A stretch of 8,685 nt of DNA from an uncultured Clostridia bacterium (GTDB taxonomy: Bacteria > Bacillota > Clostridia > Christensenellales > UBA1242): contig CAKVMF010000036.1 of the NCBI GenBank assembly GCA_934771675.1, positions 1-8,685 of the forward strand, in the 5' to 3' direction. Both the position numbers and the translations under genes were made by a program. Position 1 is the stretch's first letter, and every line of letters starts with the position of its first letter. The notes under the pieces are model-generated. The model saw only the letters and a program-made list of their open reading frames with translations. It was not told the origin of the DNA and made no database searches. Below, one piece after another: positions 1 through 6,248 of the stretch.

Positions 1-1084
1 TTGCACGGCCTGCTTCTTGAGCATAATACTTAACCATTGATGCAAAACACTTTGACATCTTTGGCAAAATTTTCTTCTTATATTCCCTTTGCTCTCTCAA
101 ATAAAAGATTGTGGCAGGATTGGTGTTTGCAGTGTAGTTCAAGTTCTCTGTATTGAAATCTGGGAATCTTGGAACATTTTCATTTTCAGCAATTTTTGTT
201 GCCATTCTATGAACATAGCCAGGACTTGACTCAAAAAGATCTGGAACACTCATATGATATTTTTTTGAAAGTGCAATCATGTTGTTCATAAATGCGTATT
301 GCACATCAGCATACTTAACCATGTATTTGTATGGAAGGTTTTTTGCTGGTTTATCAAAATAGTTGTTATCATACATATCAAGACCAAAGAAGCCTTTGTT
401 GAATTGGCTAAAATAGTTTGAAATTTGATATCTATCTCTACCAAACCAATAACGTGTTTGAAGCATATTGCGGTTGTTATCTCTAGTTTCGGCATTAACT
501 GCACATCTTTTAAACAACTCTTTAACAAAAGTCTTCATTTCTGCTGGAAGGTCTTTGTAGTCAAAATCGGCAACATATTTGATGAGTGCTGCCAAACGTT
601 CATTTGACATCAAGTCAATATTTCGCTCATACAAAGCTCCAAGATTTTTCTCAAAGTTTTGCATAGCTTCAGATTTTTTAACTTTTGAATTTTTCTTGAG
701 TTTAACGGAATTGATGAGCACAAAAAGTCTATCATTAGTCATTTTTGTGACATCATCGTTATAAATATACTCAATAAATTTTATATACTCCGCAAAATTT
801 TCAAGATTGCACTTTTTGTCGCTAATCATGTCAAGATACAAGTTGATTTCCTTTTCAAGAACACTTGATGAAACAGTTTGCCTGTAATCAAACATAATCA
901 TCAATTTTCTTTGAAGATCAAATGGCATATCTTTAAATTTTGTTTTGTTCATAAATGCTTTGACAGTGCCAACTGTTGGAACACCTTCATCATTTGAGTT
1001 TAAATATCTATTGATAGCGTCAAAACATTGATTATTTTCGTCAATATTTGCAAGTTCTGAGTAAAGAATATCTTTATTTTCCAT
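1..1084 (-). CDS. Hypothetical protein, N-terminal part; runs off the left edge
   Basis: An uninterrupted frame of 361 codons runs from ATG at 1084 to the window edge with no stop, so the C-terminus is missing. The start is supported by an AAAGGG Shine-Dalgarno at 1093-1098, 8 nt upstream, and a good promoter further up. I do not recognise the family. The protein lacks a signal peptide and membrane segments, is rich in Asn, Lys, Asp and Tyr, and looks mostly alpha-helical and cytoplasmic. Weak internal repetition is visible: N-D/E-R-L-x-x-L-I-x-x-V occurs near residues 117-127 and 161-171, and a K-D-M/L-P element followed by an amphipathic helix occurs near 51-68 and 177-193. This suggests helical-repeat (HEAT/TPR-like) architecture, which is inference. 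The C-terminal visible part is aromatic-rich (R-Y-W-F-G-R-D-R-Y near 211-219). It is transcribed divergently from the S66 peptidase operon. The coding call is firm; the function is unknown. Confidence 0.85.
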   Translation of the reverse strand, partial: MENKDILYSELANIDENNQCFDAINRYLNSNDEGVPTVGTVKAFMNKTKFKDMPFDLQRKLMIMFDYRQTVSSSVLEKEINLYLDMISDKKCNLENFAEYIKFIEYIYNDDVTKMTNDRLFVLINSVKLKKNSKVKKSEAMQNFEKNLGALYERNIDLMSNERLAALIKYVADFDYKDLPAEMKTFVKELFKRCAVNAETRDNNRNMLQTRYWFGRDRYQISNYFSQFNKGFFGLDMYDNNYFDKPAKNLPYKYMVKYADVQYAFMNNMIALSKKYHMSVPDLFESSPGYVHRMATKIAENENVPRFPDFNTENLNYTANTNPATIFYLREQREYKKKILPKMSKCFASMVKYYAQEAGRA

Positions 1085-1092
1085 AATTTTTT

Positions 1093-1148
1093 CCCTTTAT
1101 GTGAACTTCTAGCATTATTATTTTACCACACTTTAACAAGGATTTCAA
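1093..1148 (-). promoter_or_regulatory. Sigma-A type promoter and RBS of the left-edge gene
   Basis: On the minus strand there is a -35 TTGAAA (1143-1148, 5 of 6 to consensus), a 17-bp spacer and a -10 TAAAAT (1120-1125, 5 of 6) with an extended TGG just upstream. The predicted transcription start is near 1113, giving a leader of about 29 nt that contains the AAAGGG SD at 1093-1098. This unit is conventionally leadered, unlike several others in the window. Confidence 0.75.
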
Positions 1149-1199
1149 GACCTTTATGAAAATTATATATTTATAACTAAAAATATTTTTTATGTGCAT

Positions 1200-1241
1200 T
1201 TTACTTAATCATTTTTTTATGCTAAAATATCACTATAGGAG
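1200..1241 (+). promoter_or_regulatory. Promoter and RBS of the S66 peptidase operon
   Basis: There is a -35-like TTTACT (1200-1205, 4 of 6), a 17-bp spacer and a -10 TAAAAT (1223-1228) with an extended TGC at 1220-1222. The start of transcription is expected near 1235, so the message begins almost at its Shine-Dalgarno, AGGAG at 1237-1241, which lies 6 nt before ATG 1248. The 5' leader is therefore only about 13 nt. Confidence 0.65.
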
Positions 1242-1247
1242 AAAAAT

Positions 1248-2348
1248 ATGATAGAAACATTAAAACCAATGGACAAAGTCGCAATCGTAAGCTTGTCTAG
1301 CGGAATTTTAGGTGAAACATTTGTTAAGCATGAATATGATCTTGGTGTGAAAAGACTTGAAGAATTTGGACTTGTTCCAGTTTTCATGCCAAACAGTTTG
1401 AAAGGACTCGACTACATTTCAAACCACCCAGAAAAAAGAGCTGACGATTTGATTGAATCCTTTGAAAATAAGGAAATAAAAGCAATAATTTGTGCAATTG
1501 GCGGCGAAGACGCATACAAAACTTTCCCTTACCTTGTTGGAAATGAAAGGCTAGAAAAAGCAGTTAAAAACAATCCAAAAATCTTTCTTGGCTACTCTGA
1601 CACAACAAACCATCATTTGATTTTGCATAAGCTTGGGCTTCCAACCTTTTATGGTCAATCTTTTTTGACTGACCTTGCAGAATTTGAAGATGATATGCTT
1701 GAGTATTCAAAAAAATACTTCAATTTATTCTTTGGCTCAAAAGAAAGCTATGAAATTGAACCAGCAGAGTTTTGGTTTGAAGAACGCTCTGATTTTAGTG
1801 CAAACGCTGTCGGAACAAAACGCATAAGCCACAAAAACACCGGCTATGAGTTTTTGAAAAGCACAAAAACTGTTCAAGGAAAACTTCTTGGTGGATGCAT
1901 TGAAGTTTTGGGCGAACTTGCTGGCTACTTTTATGATGAAGACCAAACAAGTGACGAATTCCGCAAAAAAGTGGAAATAATAAAAAAGTATGACATCTTC
2001 CCTACTCTTGACGAATGGAAAGATAAAATCATGTTCATTGAAACCGCAAACATAAAAATCGCTCCTAAAACTTTTAGAGGTATCATCAAAACCTTGAAAG
2101 AAAAAGGCGTATTTTCAGTTATTTCAGGCATGATTGTTGGCAAACCTATGGACAATGCTTTTTACGATGAATACAAACAAGTTTTGCTTGAAGAACTTTC
2201 AGAATTTGACTTTCCACTCGTTTTGAACGCAAACTTTGGGCACGGCTTCCCACACGCAATTTTGCCATATGATGCAGATGCTGAAATCAATCCATCTGAA
2301 AAAACTTTCAAAATCTTAAAAACAACTTTAGGAACAAAAAATGACTAA
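1248..2348 (+). CDS. S66-family serine peptidase (LD-carboxypeptidase / MccF-like)
   Basis: This 366-aa cytoplasmic protein has no signal peptide. Family hallmarks are present in order: an N-terminal V-A-I-V-S-L-S-S strand; I-G-G-E-D near 84-88, the oxyanion-side loop; G-Y-S-D at 115-118 with Ser117 as the likely nucleophile; L-G-G-C near 214-217; Glu265 in M-F-I-E-T; and G-H-G-F-P at 331-335 with His332. Ser117, Glu265 and His332 match the Ser-Glu-His triad spacing of MccF, and the length is closer to MccF-type proteins (about 340-350 aa) than to E. coli LdcA (about 300). Family members cleave LD-peptide bonds in muropeptides during wall recycling, or amide bonds in toxic peptide-nucleotides such as processed microcin C. 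Sequence alone does not decide which substrate applies here. It overlaps the following SdpI-family gene by 8 nt, so the two are translationally linked. The family call is firm; the substrate is open. Confidence 0.92.
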   Translation: MIETLKPMDKVAIVSLSSGILGETFVKHEYDLGVKRLEEFGLVPVFMPNSLKGLDYISNHPEKRADDLIESFENKEIKAIICAIGGEDAYKTFPYLVGNERLEKAVKNNPKIFLGYSDTTNHHLILHKLGLPTFYGQSFLTDLAEFEDDMLEYSKKYFNLFFGSKESYEIEPAEFWFEERSDFSANAVGTKRISHKNTGYEFLKSTKTVQGKLLGGCIEVLGELAGYFYDEDQTSDEFRKKVEIIKKYDIFPTLDEWKDKIMFIETANIKIAPKTFRGIIKTLKEKGVFSVISGMIVGKPMDNAFYDEYKQVLLEELSEFDFPLVLNANFGHGFPHAILPYDADAEINPSEKTFKILKTTLGTKND

Positions 2349-3072
2349 TCAAAAAAATAATTTTTACATTATCTTTTTTGCAATAATCAATGCTTTAGCT
2401 GGAATTTTGCTCACAATCTTTGCATTTCCAAATCAAATTCCAACATTGGTTGATTTTAGTGAAAATGTCTTCACTCTTGGAACAAAGTGGCTGATGCTTC
2501 TCTGCGTGATAATTCCAACCGCTATTGCACTTTCTGGCATATTCACAAAAAATGCCAAACTATCAAAAATTTTCAAAGCAATATTTGTGCTTTCACTTTA
2601 TGAAAATATGCTACTTTACAGCTGTTTTTCACTCAAGTCTTCATTTGCAATTGGCGAACTTATTGAAATTCCGCTCTCAACATTCTTGTTTATTCCCCTT
2701 TCAGTTATGATGATGATTTACGGCATAAAAATAAAACACATTGCCTACGCATCAAAGCTTGGAATACGAACAAAATCAACTCTTGAAACAGAATTTATTT
2801 GGAAACAAATGCACTTTTTGGCTAGAGATGTAATTTTTGCAACAGGATTTATATTGTTTTTACTCTCAATTGTTTCGTCTTTTTTCCATTATTTTTACAT
2901 TATGCTGATTGTTTTTGTTGTTGCTATCATTATTGATTTAATAATAATTTTAAGCCAAGCAAAGTCTATGCAAAAAAAGTATCTTTACATGAAAAATCGT
3001 CAAGACATGGTCAACAAGCAAAAAGAAGAAAAAACAGCAAAAGAAACAGAAAATCAAACAACAAAAAAATAG
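2341..3072 (+). CDS. SdpI-family multi-pass membrane protein (DUF1648 + SdpI)
   Basis: This 243-aa integral membrane protein has hydrophobic segments near residues 8-28, 50-66, 76-94, 103-127, 163-181 and 183-205, and a highly charged Lys/Glu/Thr-rich C-terminal tail from about 207. Two signatures support the family. N-Q-I-P-T-L-V-D-F near 31-39, followed by a G-T-K-W segment, resembles the DUF1648 Q-I-P-x-H-x-x-x-x-G pattern. G-I-R-T-K-S-T-L-E-T-E-x-x-W-K at 141-155 resembles the G-I-R-T-P-W-T-L-x-x-x-x-x-W-x-x-T-H hallmark of SdpI. B. subtilis SdpI gives immunity to the SdpC toxin and acts as a membrane sensor that sequesters the repressor SdpR; no SdpR-like ArsR repressor is visible here. 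The P-W of the motif is K-S in this protein, so it is a divergent member. The ATG lies inside the previous gene's last codons, with AGGA at 2330-2333 as a possible RBS. Confidence 0.78.
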   Translation: MTNQKNNFYIIFFAIINALAGILLTIFAFPNQIPTLVDFSENVFTLGTKWLMLLCVIIPTAIALSGIFTKNAKLSKIFKAIFVLSLYENMLLYSCFSLKSSFAIGELIEIPLSTFLFIPLSVMMMIYGIKIKHIAYASKLGIRTKSTLETEFIWKQMHFLARDVIFATGFILFLLSIVSSFFHYFYIMLIVFVVAIIIDLIIILSQAKSMQKKYLYMKNRQDMVNKQKEEKTAKETENQTTKK

Positions 3073-3092
3073 AGCAAACCGCTCTATTTTTT
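3064..3092. terminator. Bidirectional intrinsic terminator between convergent genes
   Basis: ATAGAGC (3069-3075) pairs with GCTCTAT (3081-3087) around an AAACC loop. Flanking A5 and T5 tracts can extend the stem to 12 bp and supply U-tracts in both directions. The TAG stop of the SdpI-family gene (3070-3072) lies inside the stem, and the converging methyltransferase-like gene ends 16 nt beyond it, so one element serves both. Confidence 0.85.
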
Positions 3093-3107
3093 ATTTTTAT
3101 AAATTTT

Positions 3108-4094
3108 CTATTTTATCAAAACGAATTTTGAAATCTCATATTTTTGAGTTTGAAGAGATAAAACTTCTTCATATTTTTCGCCCGCAAATCTTGAAACATT
3201 CATTCCCCTTGCAGACAAAACTACAACAATTTTAACATTGAGTGCTGCAACCTTTTCAAACATACCCTTTGCAAGTTCGTTTGTTGAATAGTTTGCAAAA
3301 TTTACATATTCAGGAACTATTGCAACAACCTTGTCAATATAACGAATTGGGAATTTTTCATCCAAAAAATCATAGTTCATAACTGAAAAATGTTTATCTT
3401 TCAAGTGTTTTGCTTGTTTTTTTAAAGCATCCAAATTTTCTTCATCAGCGCACGCTGCAATAACTGTTGCCTTTTTGAAACAAAGTGCTCGAATATAGCA
3501 AAGTTTTCCACTTTCAGCAAATGGGTCAACAACTGTTTCGCTTGTGCAAGGCTCTGACAAAAAGTTCATCAAAAATGCCATATCATATGAAAGTTCGCCA
3601 GATTTTTCAAACTTTGTTAAGTCTGCTGGAAGATATACCCTTTTCATAAACAAAACATCACCATCTTTTTTTGCCAAAATTGCAAGCTCAGCATTTGAAG
3701 CATTGAAGCTGATTGTTCTTTTTGTTATTCTTCGCAAGGCAATTTCAGTTGCGGCTTTGAGCTTTGCATCAACATTTGAATTTTCATATTCACTTGAAAC
3801 AACAAACTTGAAGCTTGAAATTTCTTTTGGGAAAAAGATTTTCAAATCTTTTCTTTCCAAAATATGTTTCATTTCGGCATTCACAGCCCCTGCTCCAGTT
3901 TTTTTTACGCTGTCTAAAACGACATAGATTGATTTAAATAATCCACCGTTTTGCTTGAAATTTTCGCCACCAAAAAATAAAACCGAATCATCATTCAGCT
4001 TTTTTACTCTCGAATTTTTATCTGTTTTTGAAATAAACATTTTGACCGCATCTTTAATTCCACGCTCAAAAGTTGCATAATATAAATTGTTCAT
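3108..4094 (-). CDS. THUMP/UPF0020-type RNA methyltransferase-like protein, degenerate motifs
   Basis: This 328-aa protein reads M-N-N-L-Y-Y-A-T-F-E-R-G from ATG 4094. A frame start at 4175 exists, but the extra 27 residues would span the promoter, so I reject it. The layout resembles the RlmL/Trm14/TrmG10 class: an N-terminal part of about 150 residues like a ferredoxin-like/THUMP RNA-binding module, then V-Y-L-P-A-D-L, a helix, and a Rossmann methylase core with motif I D-P-F-A-E-S-G-K at 190-197 (family norm D-P-x-C/A-G-S-G-T). An A-C-A-D-E-E-N segment near 214-220 fits motif II. At the expected motif IV the usual N-P-P-Y is replaced by V-P-E-Y (260-263). Glu for Gly in motif I and loss of N-P-P could mean altered chemistry or a non-catalytic RNA-binding role; this is inference. 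It is transcribed divergently from lepB with start codons 132 bp apart. Confidence 0.72.
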   Translation of the reverse strand: MNNLYYATFERGIKDAVKMFISKTDKNSRVKKLNDDSVLFFGGENFKQNGGLFKSIYVVLDSVKKTGAGAVNAEMKHILERKDLKIFFPKEISSFKFVVSSEYENSNVDAKLKAATEIALRRITKRTISFNASNAELAILAKKDGDVLFMKRVYLPADLTKFEKSGELSYDMAFLMNFLSEPCTSETVVDPFAESGKLCYIRALCFKKATVIAACADEENLDALKKQAKHLKDKHFSVMNYDFLDEKFPIRYIDKVVAIVPEYVNFANYSTNELAKGMFEKVAALNVKIVVVLSARGMNVSRFAGEKYEEVLSLQTQKYEISKFVLIK

Positions 4095-4100
4095 GGGTCT

Positions 4101-4129
4101 ATTATAACACAAAACTTGACCAATTGCCA
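4101..4129 (-). promoter_or_regulatory. Promoter with consensus -10, predicted leaderless start
   Basis: A perfect TATAAT (minus strand, 4101-4106) is separated from ATG 4094 by only AGACCC. Transcription normally starts about 7 nt past the -10, which would fall on the start codon, and there is no Shine-Dalgarno. The -35 region is poor (TGGCAA at 4124-4129 with a 17-bp spacer, 3 of 6). Confidence 0.65.
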
Positions 4130-4189
4130 CAATTATTTCAAACTTTTGTTTTTTTGACATTTCTTTTGACGGCAAAAATATAAAAATTA

Positions 4190-4221
4190 TTGATTAAATA
4201 ATCAAAATGGTATAATATAAT
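4190..4221 (+). promoter_or_regulatory. Promoter of lepB with two overlapping TATAAT boxes, predicted leaderless
   Basis: TATAAT occurs at 4211-4216 and again, overlapping by one base, at 4216-4221; the first carries an extended TGG at 4208-4210. TTGATT (4190-4195) is a possible -35, 15 bp from the first box. The ATG at 4227 is 10 or 5 nt beyond the two boxes, so the leader would be a few nucleotides at most. No Shine-Dalgarno is present. Confidence 0.65.
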
Positions 4222-4226
4222 ATTGT

Positions 4227-5009
4227 ATGGAAATTGAAAACCAAGATATTAATGAAGTTGAATCACAACTTGAAAACGATTCAGCCACTGATTTAAAATC
4301 TCCAAACGAGTCAAAAAAATATAAAAGTTACATTGAAAGTGGACTGTTTACATTTTTGGCGGTTTTTGGTGTTATGTTTTTGTGCATAACATTTGTTTTT
4401 CAAATTCTTTTAACACCAATAAGGGTTGTTGGAACAAGCATGCAACCAACAATCAACCAAAATGAATACATAACTGGCGAGAACGACGAAGAGCACAGCG
4501 ATATTGTTTATTACTCAAAAAACAATTCATACAAAACAAACGATATTGTTATTGTGAAAAACACAAATTACGTTGAGTCTAACACCGAAGAAATTGATTA
4601 CATAATCAAACGTGTTATTGCCCTTCCAAAGCAAACAATTGTTTTCAAAAAATCTCGTTATGATTTAAACGAATCAAGAGTTTATTACTACATTGAAGTT
4701 TTGGACGAAAACGGAAAAAACACAAACCATGATGATTCATTCATAAAAGAAGAAATGTATTTTTCGACTGATTTGTCACATTTGCTTTATGTTCCAAAGA
4801 TTTTGAGAGAGTTGGTGTTAAACCAAGAATCAACCTACACTGTTCCTGAAAATTCATACTACGTTATGGGCGACAACCGCAACAATTCGCAAGACAGCAG
4901 ATATTTTGGAGCGGTTGCTTACAACGATATTGAAGGTTCAGTTAAACTTTTGGTTCCATATGGAAAAAACCTTTGGGAATCTATTTGGTTAAAAATTAAA
5001 CAAGCCTAA
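4227..5009 (+). CDS. lepB: Type I signal peptidase
   Basis: This is a membrane-bound Ser/Lys peptidase that removes signal peptides from exported proteins outside the membrane. An acidic, Asn/Glu/Ser-rich cytoplasmic tail of about 36 residues precedes one membrane segment at about 38-61. Conserved boxes follow: G-T-S-M-Q-P-T with catalytic Ser71; Y-I-I-K-R-V-I-A-L-P with catalytic Lys128; and M-G-D-N-R-N-N-S-Q-D-S-R-Y-F-G at 214-228. At 260 aa it is longer than B. subtilis SipS (about 184 aa). The excess lies in the N-terminal tail, between Ser71 and Lys128, and in a charged stretch at about 140-205 before the G-D-N-R box. The L-P-K-Q-T after the Lys has Lys where the family usually has Gly. 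The next internal Met is residue 50, inside the membrane segment, so ATG 4227 is the only sensible start. It forms an operon with the lipoprotein gene 14 nt downstream. Confidence 0.95.
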   Translation: MEIENQDINEVESQLENDSATDLKSPNESKKYKSYIESGLFTFLAVFGVMFLCITFVFQILLTPIRVVGTSMQPTINQNEYITGENDEEHSDIVYYSKNNSYKTNDIVIVKNTNYVESNTEEIDYIIKRVIALPKQTIVFKKSRYDLNESRVYYYIEVLDENGKNTNHDDSFIKEEMYFSTDLSHLLYVPKILRELVLNQESTYTVPENSYYVMGDNRNNSQDSRYFGAVAYNDIEGSVKLLVPYGKNLWESIWLKIKQA

Positions 5010-5023
5010 CACAAGGAAAAACT

Positions 5024-5650
5024 ATGAAAAATTTTTTTAAAAATGCACTTACCCTGCTGCTCATTGTTCCAATAATTGCTCTTTGCAGTTGTTCAGGAAG
5101 ATCACTGCAAAAAGTTAATTTTGAAAGGTATTTTGAAAGCAAAGTTGAAGTTACAACCTACAAAAGCACCAGCAAAAAAAACATTGATTTAACTTCACTA
5201 ACTTCAAACAAACCTAACGATTCAAACTATGACAGCTACACAAGTTTCACTCTAACAGCTGATGGAACATGGCTCTATAAAATGTATATTGAAAAAATTG
5301 AGTTTTATATCTTCACAAACGAAAAAACTCTTGAAGAACTCATCATCAATTTCAAAATGACAAATCTCGTTGATGAAAGCGAATATTTGAAAGAAGACCA
5401 CTCAAAAATTGAACCTGCTGAAATCACTTCATCACACTCATTTAAAACAAAATCAGCAAAAGGTGCATTTATTTGCACAATTCCAATAAACAAAGTTGTT
5501 GCAAACCCACAAACAACGACCATAACCATTGATATTTTGGACTCTGTTTATGGAACACTTACAACTGAAAATGGTGAGCTTTCAACATTCAGATGGCAAA
5601 TTTATGGGCTATCAATGTTCGGCGAAAGCAGATCATACTCTGAAAAATAA
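5024..5650 (+). CDS. Small lipoprotein of unknown function
   Basis: This 208-aa protein has a classic lipoprotein signal: K-N-F-F-K-N, then a hydrophobic run from about 8 to 20, then L-C-S-C with Cys23 as the likely lipidated residue (Ser at -1, Leu at -3). Cys21 is a second candidate with a poorer context. The mature part of about 185 residues is rich in Thr, Ser and Lys and alternates in a beta-strand-like way, with F-R-W-Q-I-Y-G near the C-terminus. I recognise no domain. AAGGA at 5013-5017 lies 6 nt before the ATG, and the gap to lepB is 14 nt with no promoter, so it is probably cotranscribed. Being downstream of type I signal peptidase does not imply processing by it: lipoproteins are cleaved by type II peptidase, which is not in this window. 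The lipoprotein call is firm; the role is unknown. Confidence 0.88.
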   Translation: MKNFFKNALTLLLIVPIIALCSCSGRSLQKVNFERYFESKVEVTTYKSTSKKNIDLTSLTSNKPNDSNYDSYTSFTLTADGTWLYKMYIEKIEFYIFTNEKTLEELIINFKMTNLVDESEYLKEDHSKIEPAEITSSHSFKTKSAKGAFICTIPINKVVANPQTTTITIDILDSVYGTLTTENGELSTFRWQIYGLSMFGESRSYSEK

Positions 5651-5655
5651 AAACA

Positions 5656-5686
5656 CCCCACCACTAACTGGTGGGGCTTTTGTTTT
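5656..5686 (+). terminator. Strong intrinsic terminator of the lepB-lipoprotein operon
   Basis: CCCCACCA (5656-5663) pairs perfectly with TGGTGGGG (5669-5676) around a CTAAC loop and is followed by CTTTTGTTTT. It starts 6 nt after the lipoprotein stop codon. It is one of the few GC-rich patches in this AT-rich window. Confidence 0.93.
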
Positions 5687-5710
5687 ATATAAATTGAAAA
5701 CAACCAAACA

Positions 5711-5740
5711 AAAAACAAATGCTATTTTGCATTTGTTTTT
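5711..5740. terminator. Intrinsic terminator of the MarR gene, overlapping its stop codon
   Basis: A 12-bp stem (5711-5722 with 5729-5740; core ACAAATGC/GCATTTGT, A-tract against T-tract) has a TATTTT loop. The regulator's last codons and its TAG stop (5722-5724) lie inside the hairpin. T-rich sequence follows on both strands, so it can also back up the plus-strand terminator just upstream. Confidence 0.8.
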
Positions 5741-6183
5741 CTCTTTTTTTGTGAAGCTGATTTATTTTCAAGTTTTTTGAGTTCTTCAACGGCTCTAATG
5801 ATGATATTTGTAACCTTTTTTGTGTCTCCCTCACAAACGGTATCAATATTATCGAGTTTTTGTTGAAGCATTTCTTTTCCTACTTCAGTGATGTTGTAGA
5901 AAATTTCTCTCTTGTTTTGCTTGTCTTTATGGCTTTCAATTTGACCATCTTTAATCATTTTTTTTGCCAAAATTGCAAGGTTACTCTTTGCAATGTTAAG
6001 TTCAGCAATAAGTTCTTTTGGAGTAACTTTTTCTTTTCTGTCCAAAATGTAAAGGATTTGGTAAGTGTTGCTGAAAATTCCAGCATTTTCCCCTTTTCCT
6101 TCGGCAATTCTGTCTGAAATAAGTTTTAGTTCAACAATATTTCTTGAAAATAAGTTGCTTTCGTTTGTTGTTATCTGTTTCAT
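5722..6183 (-). CDS. MarR-family winged-helix transcriptional regulator
   Basis: This 153-aa protein is close to the usual MarR length (about 140-150). An N-terminal dimerisation helix (about 10-30) is followed by Y-Q-I-L-Y-I-L. The winged helix spans about 52-100: V-T-P-K-E-L-I-A-E-L-N-I-A-K-S-N-L-A-I-L-A-K-K-M, with the recognition helix at about 65-78, then a charged wing (H-K-D-K-Q-N-K-R-E-I-F-Y-N-I-T, 85-99) that keeps the family's D-x(n)-R pattern. C-terminal helices and a Lys-rich tail (145-153) complete it. Members usually repress genes, often including their own, and release DNA on binding phenolic or other small ligands. The ligand is unknown here. It is transcribed alone, downstream of the SDR gene on the same strand, from its own strong promoter, which overlaps a 12-bp palindrome. 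The start is ATG 6183; the next Met is residue 76, inside the HTH. Confidence 0.88.
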   Translation of the reverse strand: MKQITTNESNLFSRNIVELKLISDRIAEGKGENAGIFSNTYQILYILDRKEKVTPKELIAELNIAKSNLAILAKKMIKDGQIESHKDKQNKREIFYNITEVGKEMLQQKLDNIDTVCEGDTKKVTNIIIRAVEELKKLENKSASQKKRKTNAK

Positions 6184-6188
6184 AGCAT

Positions 6189-6200
6189 TAATTATAATTA
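6189..6200. promoter_or_regulatory. Candidate operator palindrome in the MarR promoter
   Basis: TAATTATAATTA is a perfect 12-bp palindrome that covers the -10 box of the MarR gene and lies 6 bp from its start codon. MarR proteins bind AT-rich inverted repeats of this kind and commonly autorepress. AT-rich background makes chance palindromes likely, so confidence is limited. Confidence 0.45.
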
Positions 6201-6218
6201 TATAACACTTTTTGTCAA
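6191..6218 (-). promoter_or_regulatory. Near-consensus promoter of the MarR gene, predicted leaderless
   Basis: On the minus strand a perfect TTGACA (6213-6218) and perfect TATAAT (6191-6196) are 16 bp apart. A second TATAAT-like box sits nearer the -35 but only 10 bp away, too close to work with it. ATG 6183 is 7 nt past the -10, so transcription should begin at or next to the start codon. No Shine-Dalgarno is present. Confidence 0.82.
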
Positions 6219-6248
6219 CCCTATTTTTAAAAAAATTATGAAATCATA

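Noticed and set aside
3544..3927. Plus-strand 127-codon frame
   Set aside because: It is antisense to the methyltransferase-like gene, whose motifs and start are supported; this frame has no RBS or recognisable protein features.
4095..4175. 27-codon N-terminal extension of the methyltransferase-like gene
   Set aside because: The extension contains the TATAAT box, and the protein starts naturally at M-N-N-L-Y-Y-A-T-F; no RBS supports the upstream ATG.
5529..5780. Plus-strand 83-codon frame past the lipoprotein
   Set aside because: It runs in another frame through the lipoprotein gene and then through two terminators, and has no RBS.
6221..6248. Terminator after the SDR gene
   Set aside because: TATGA/TCATA with a 2-nt loop before a T-run is too short and weak; readthrough into the MarR gene remains possible.
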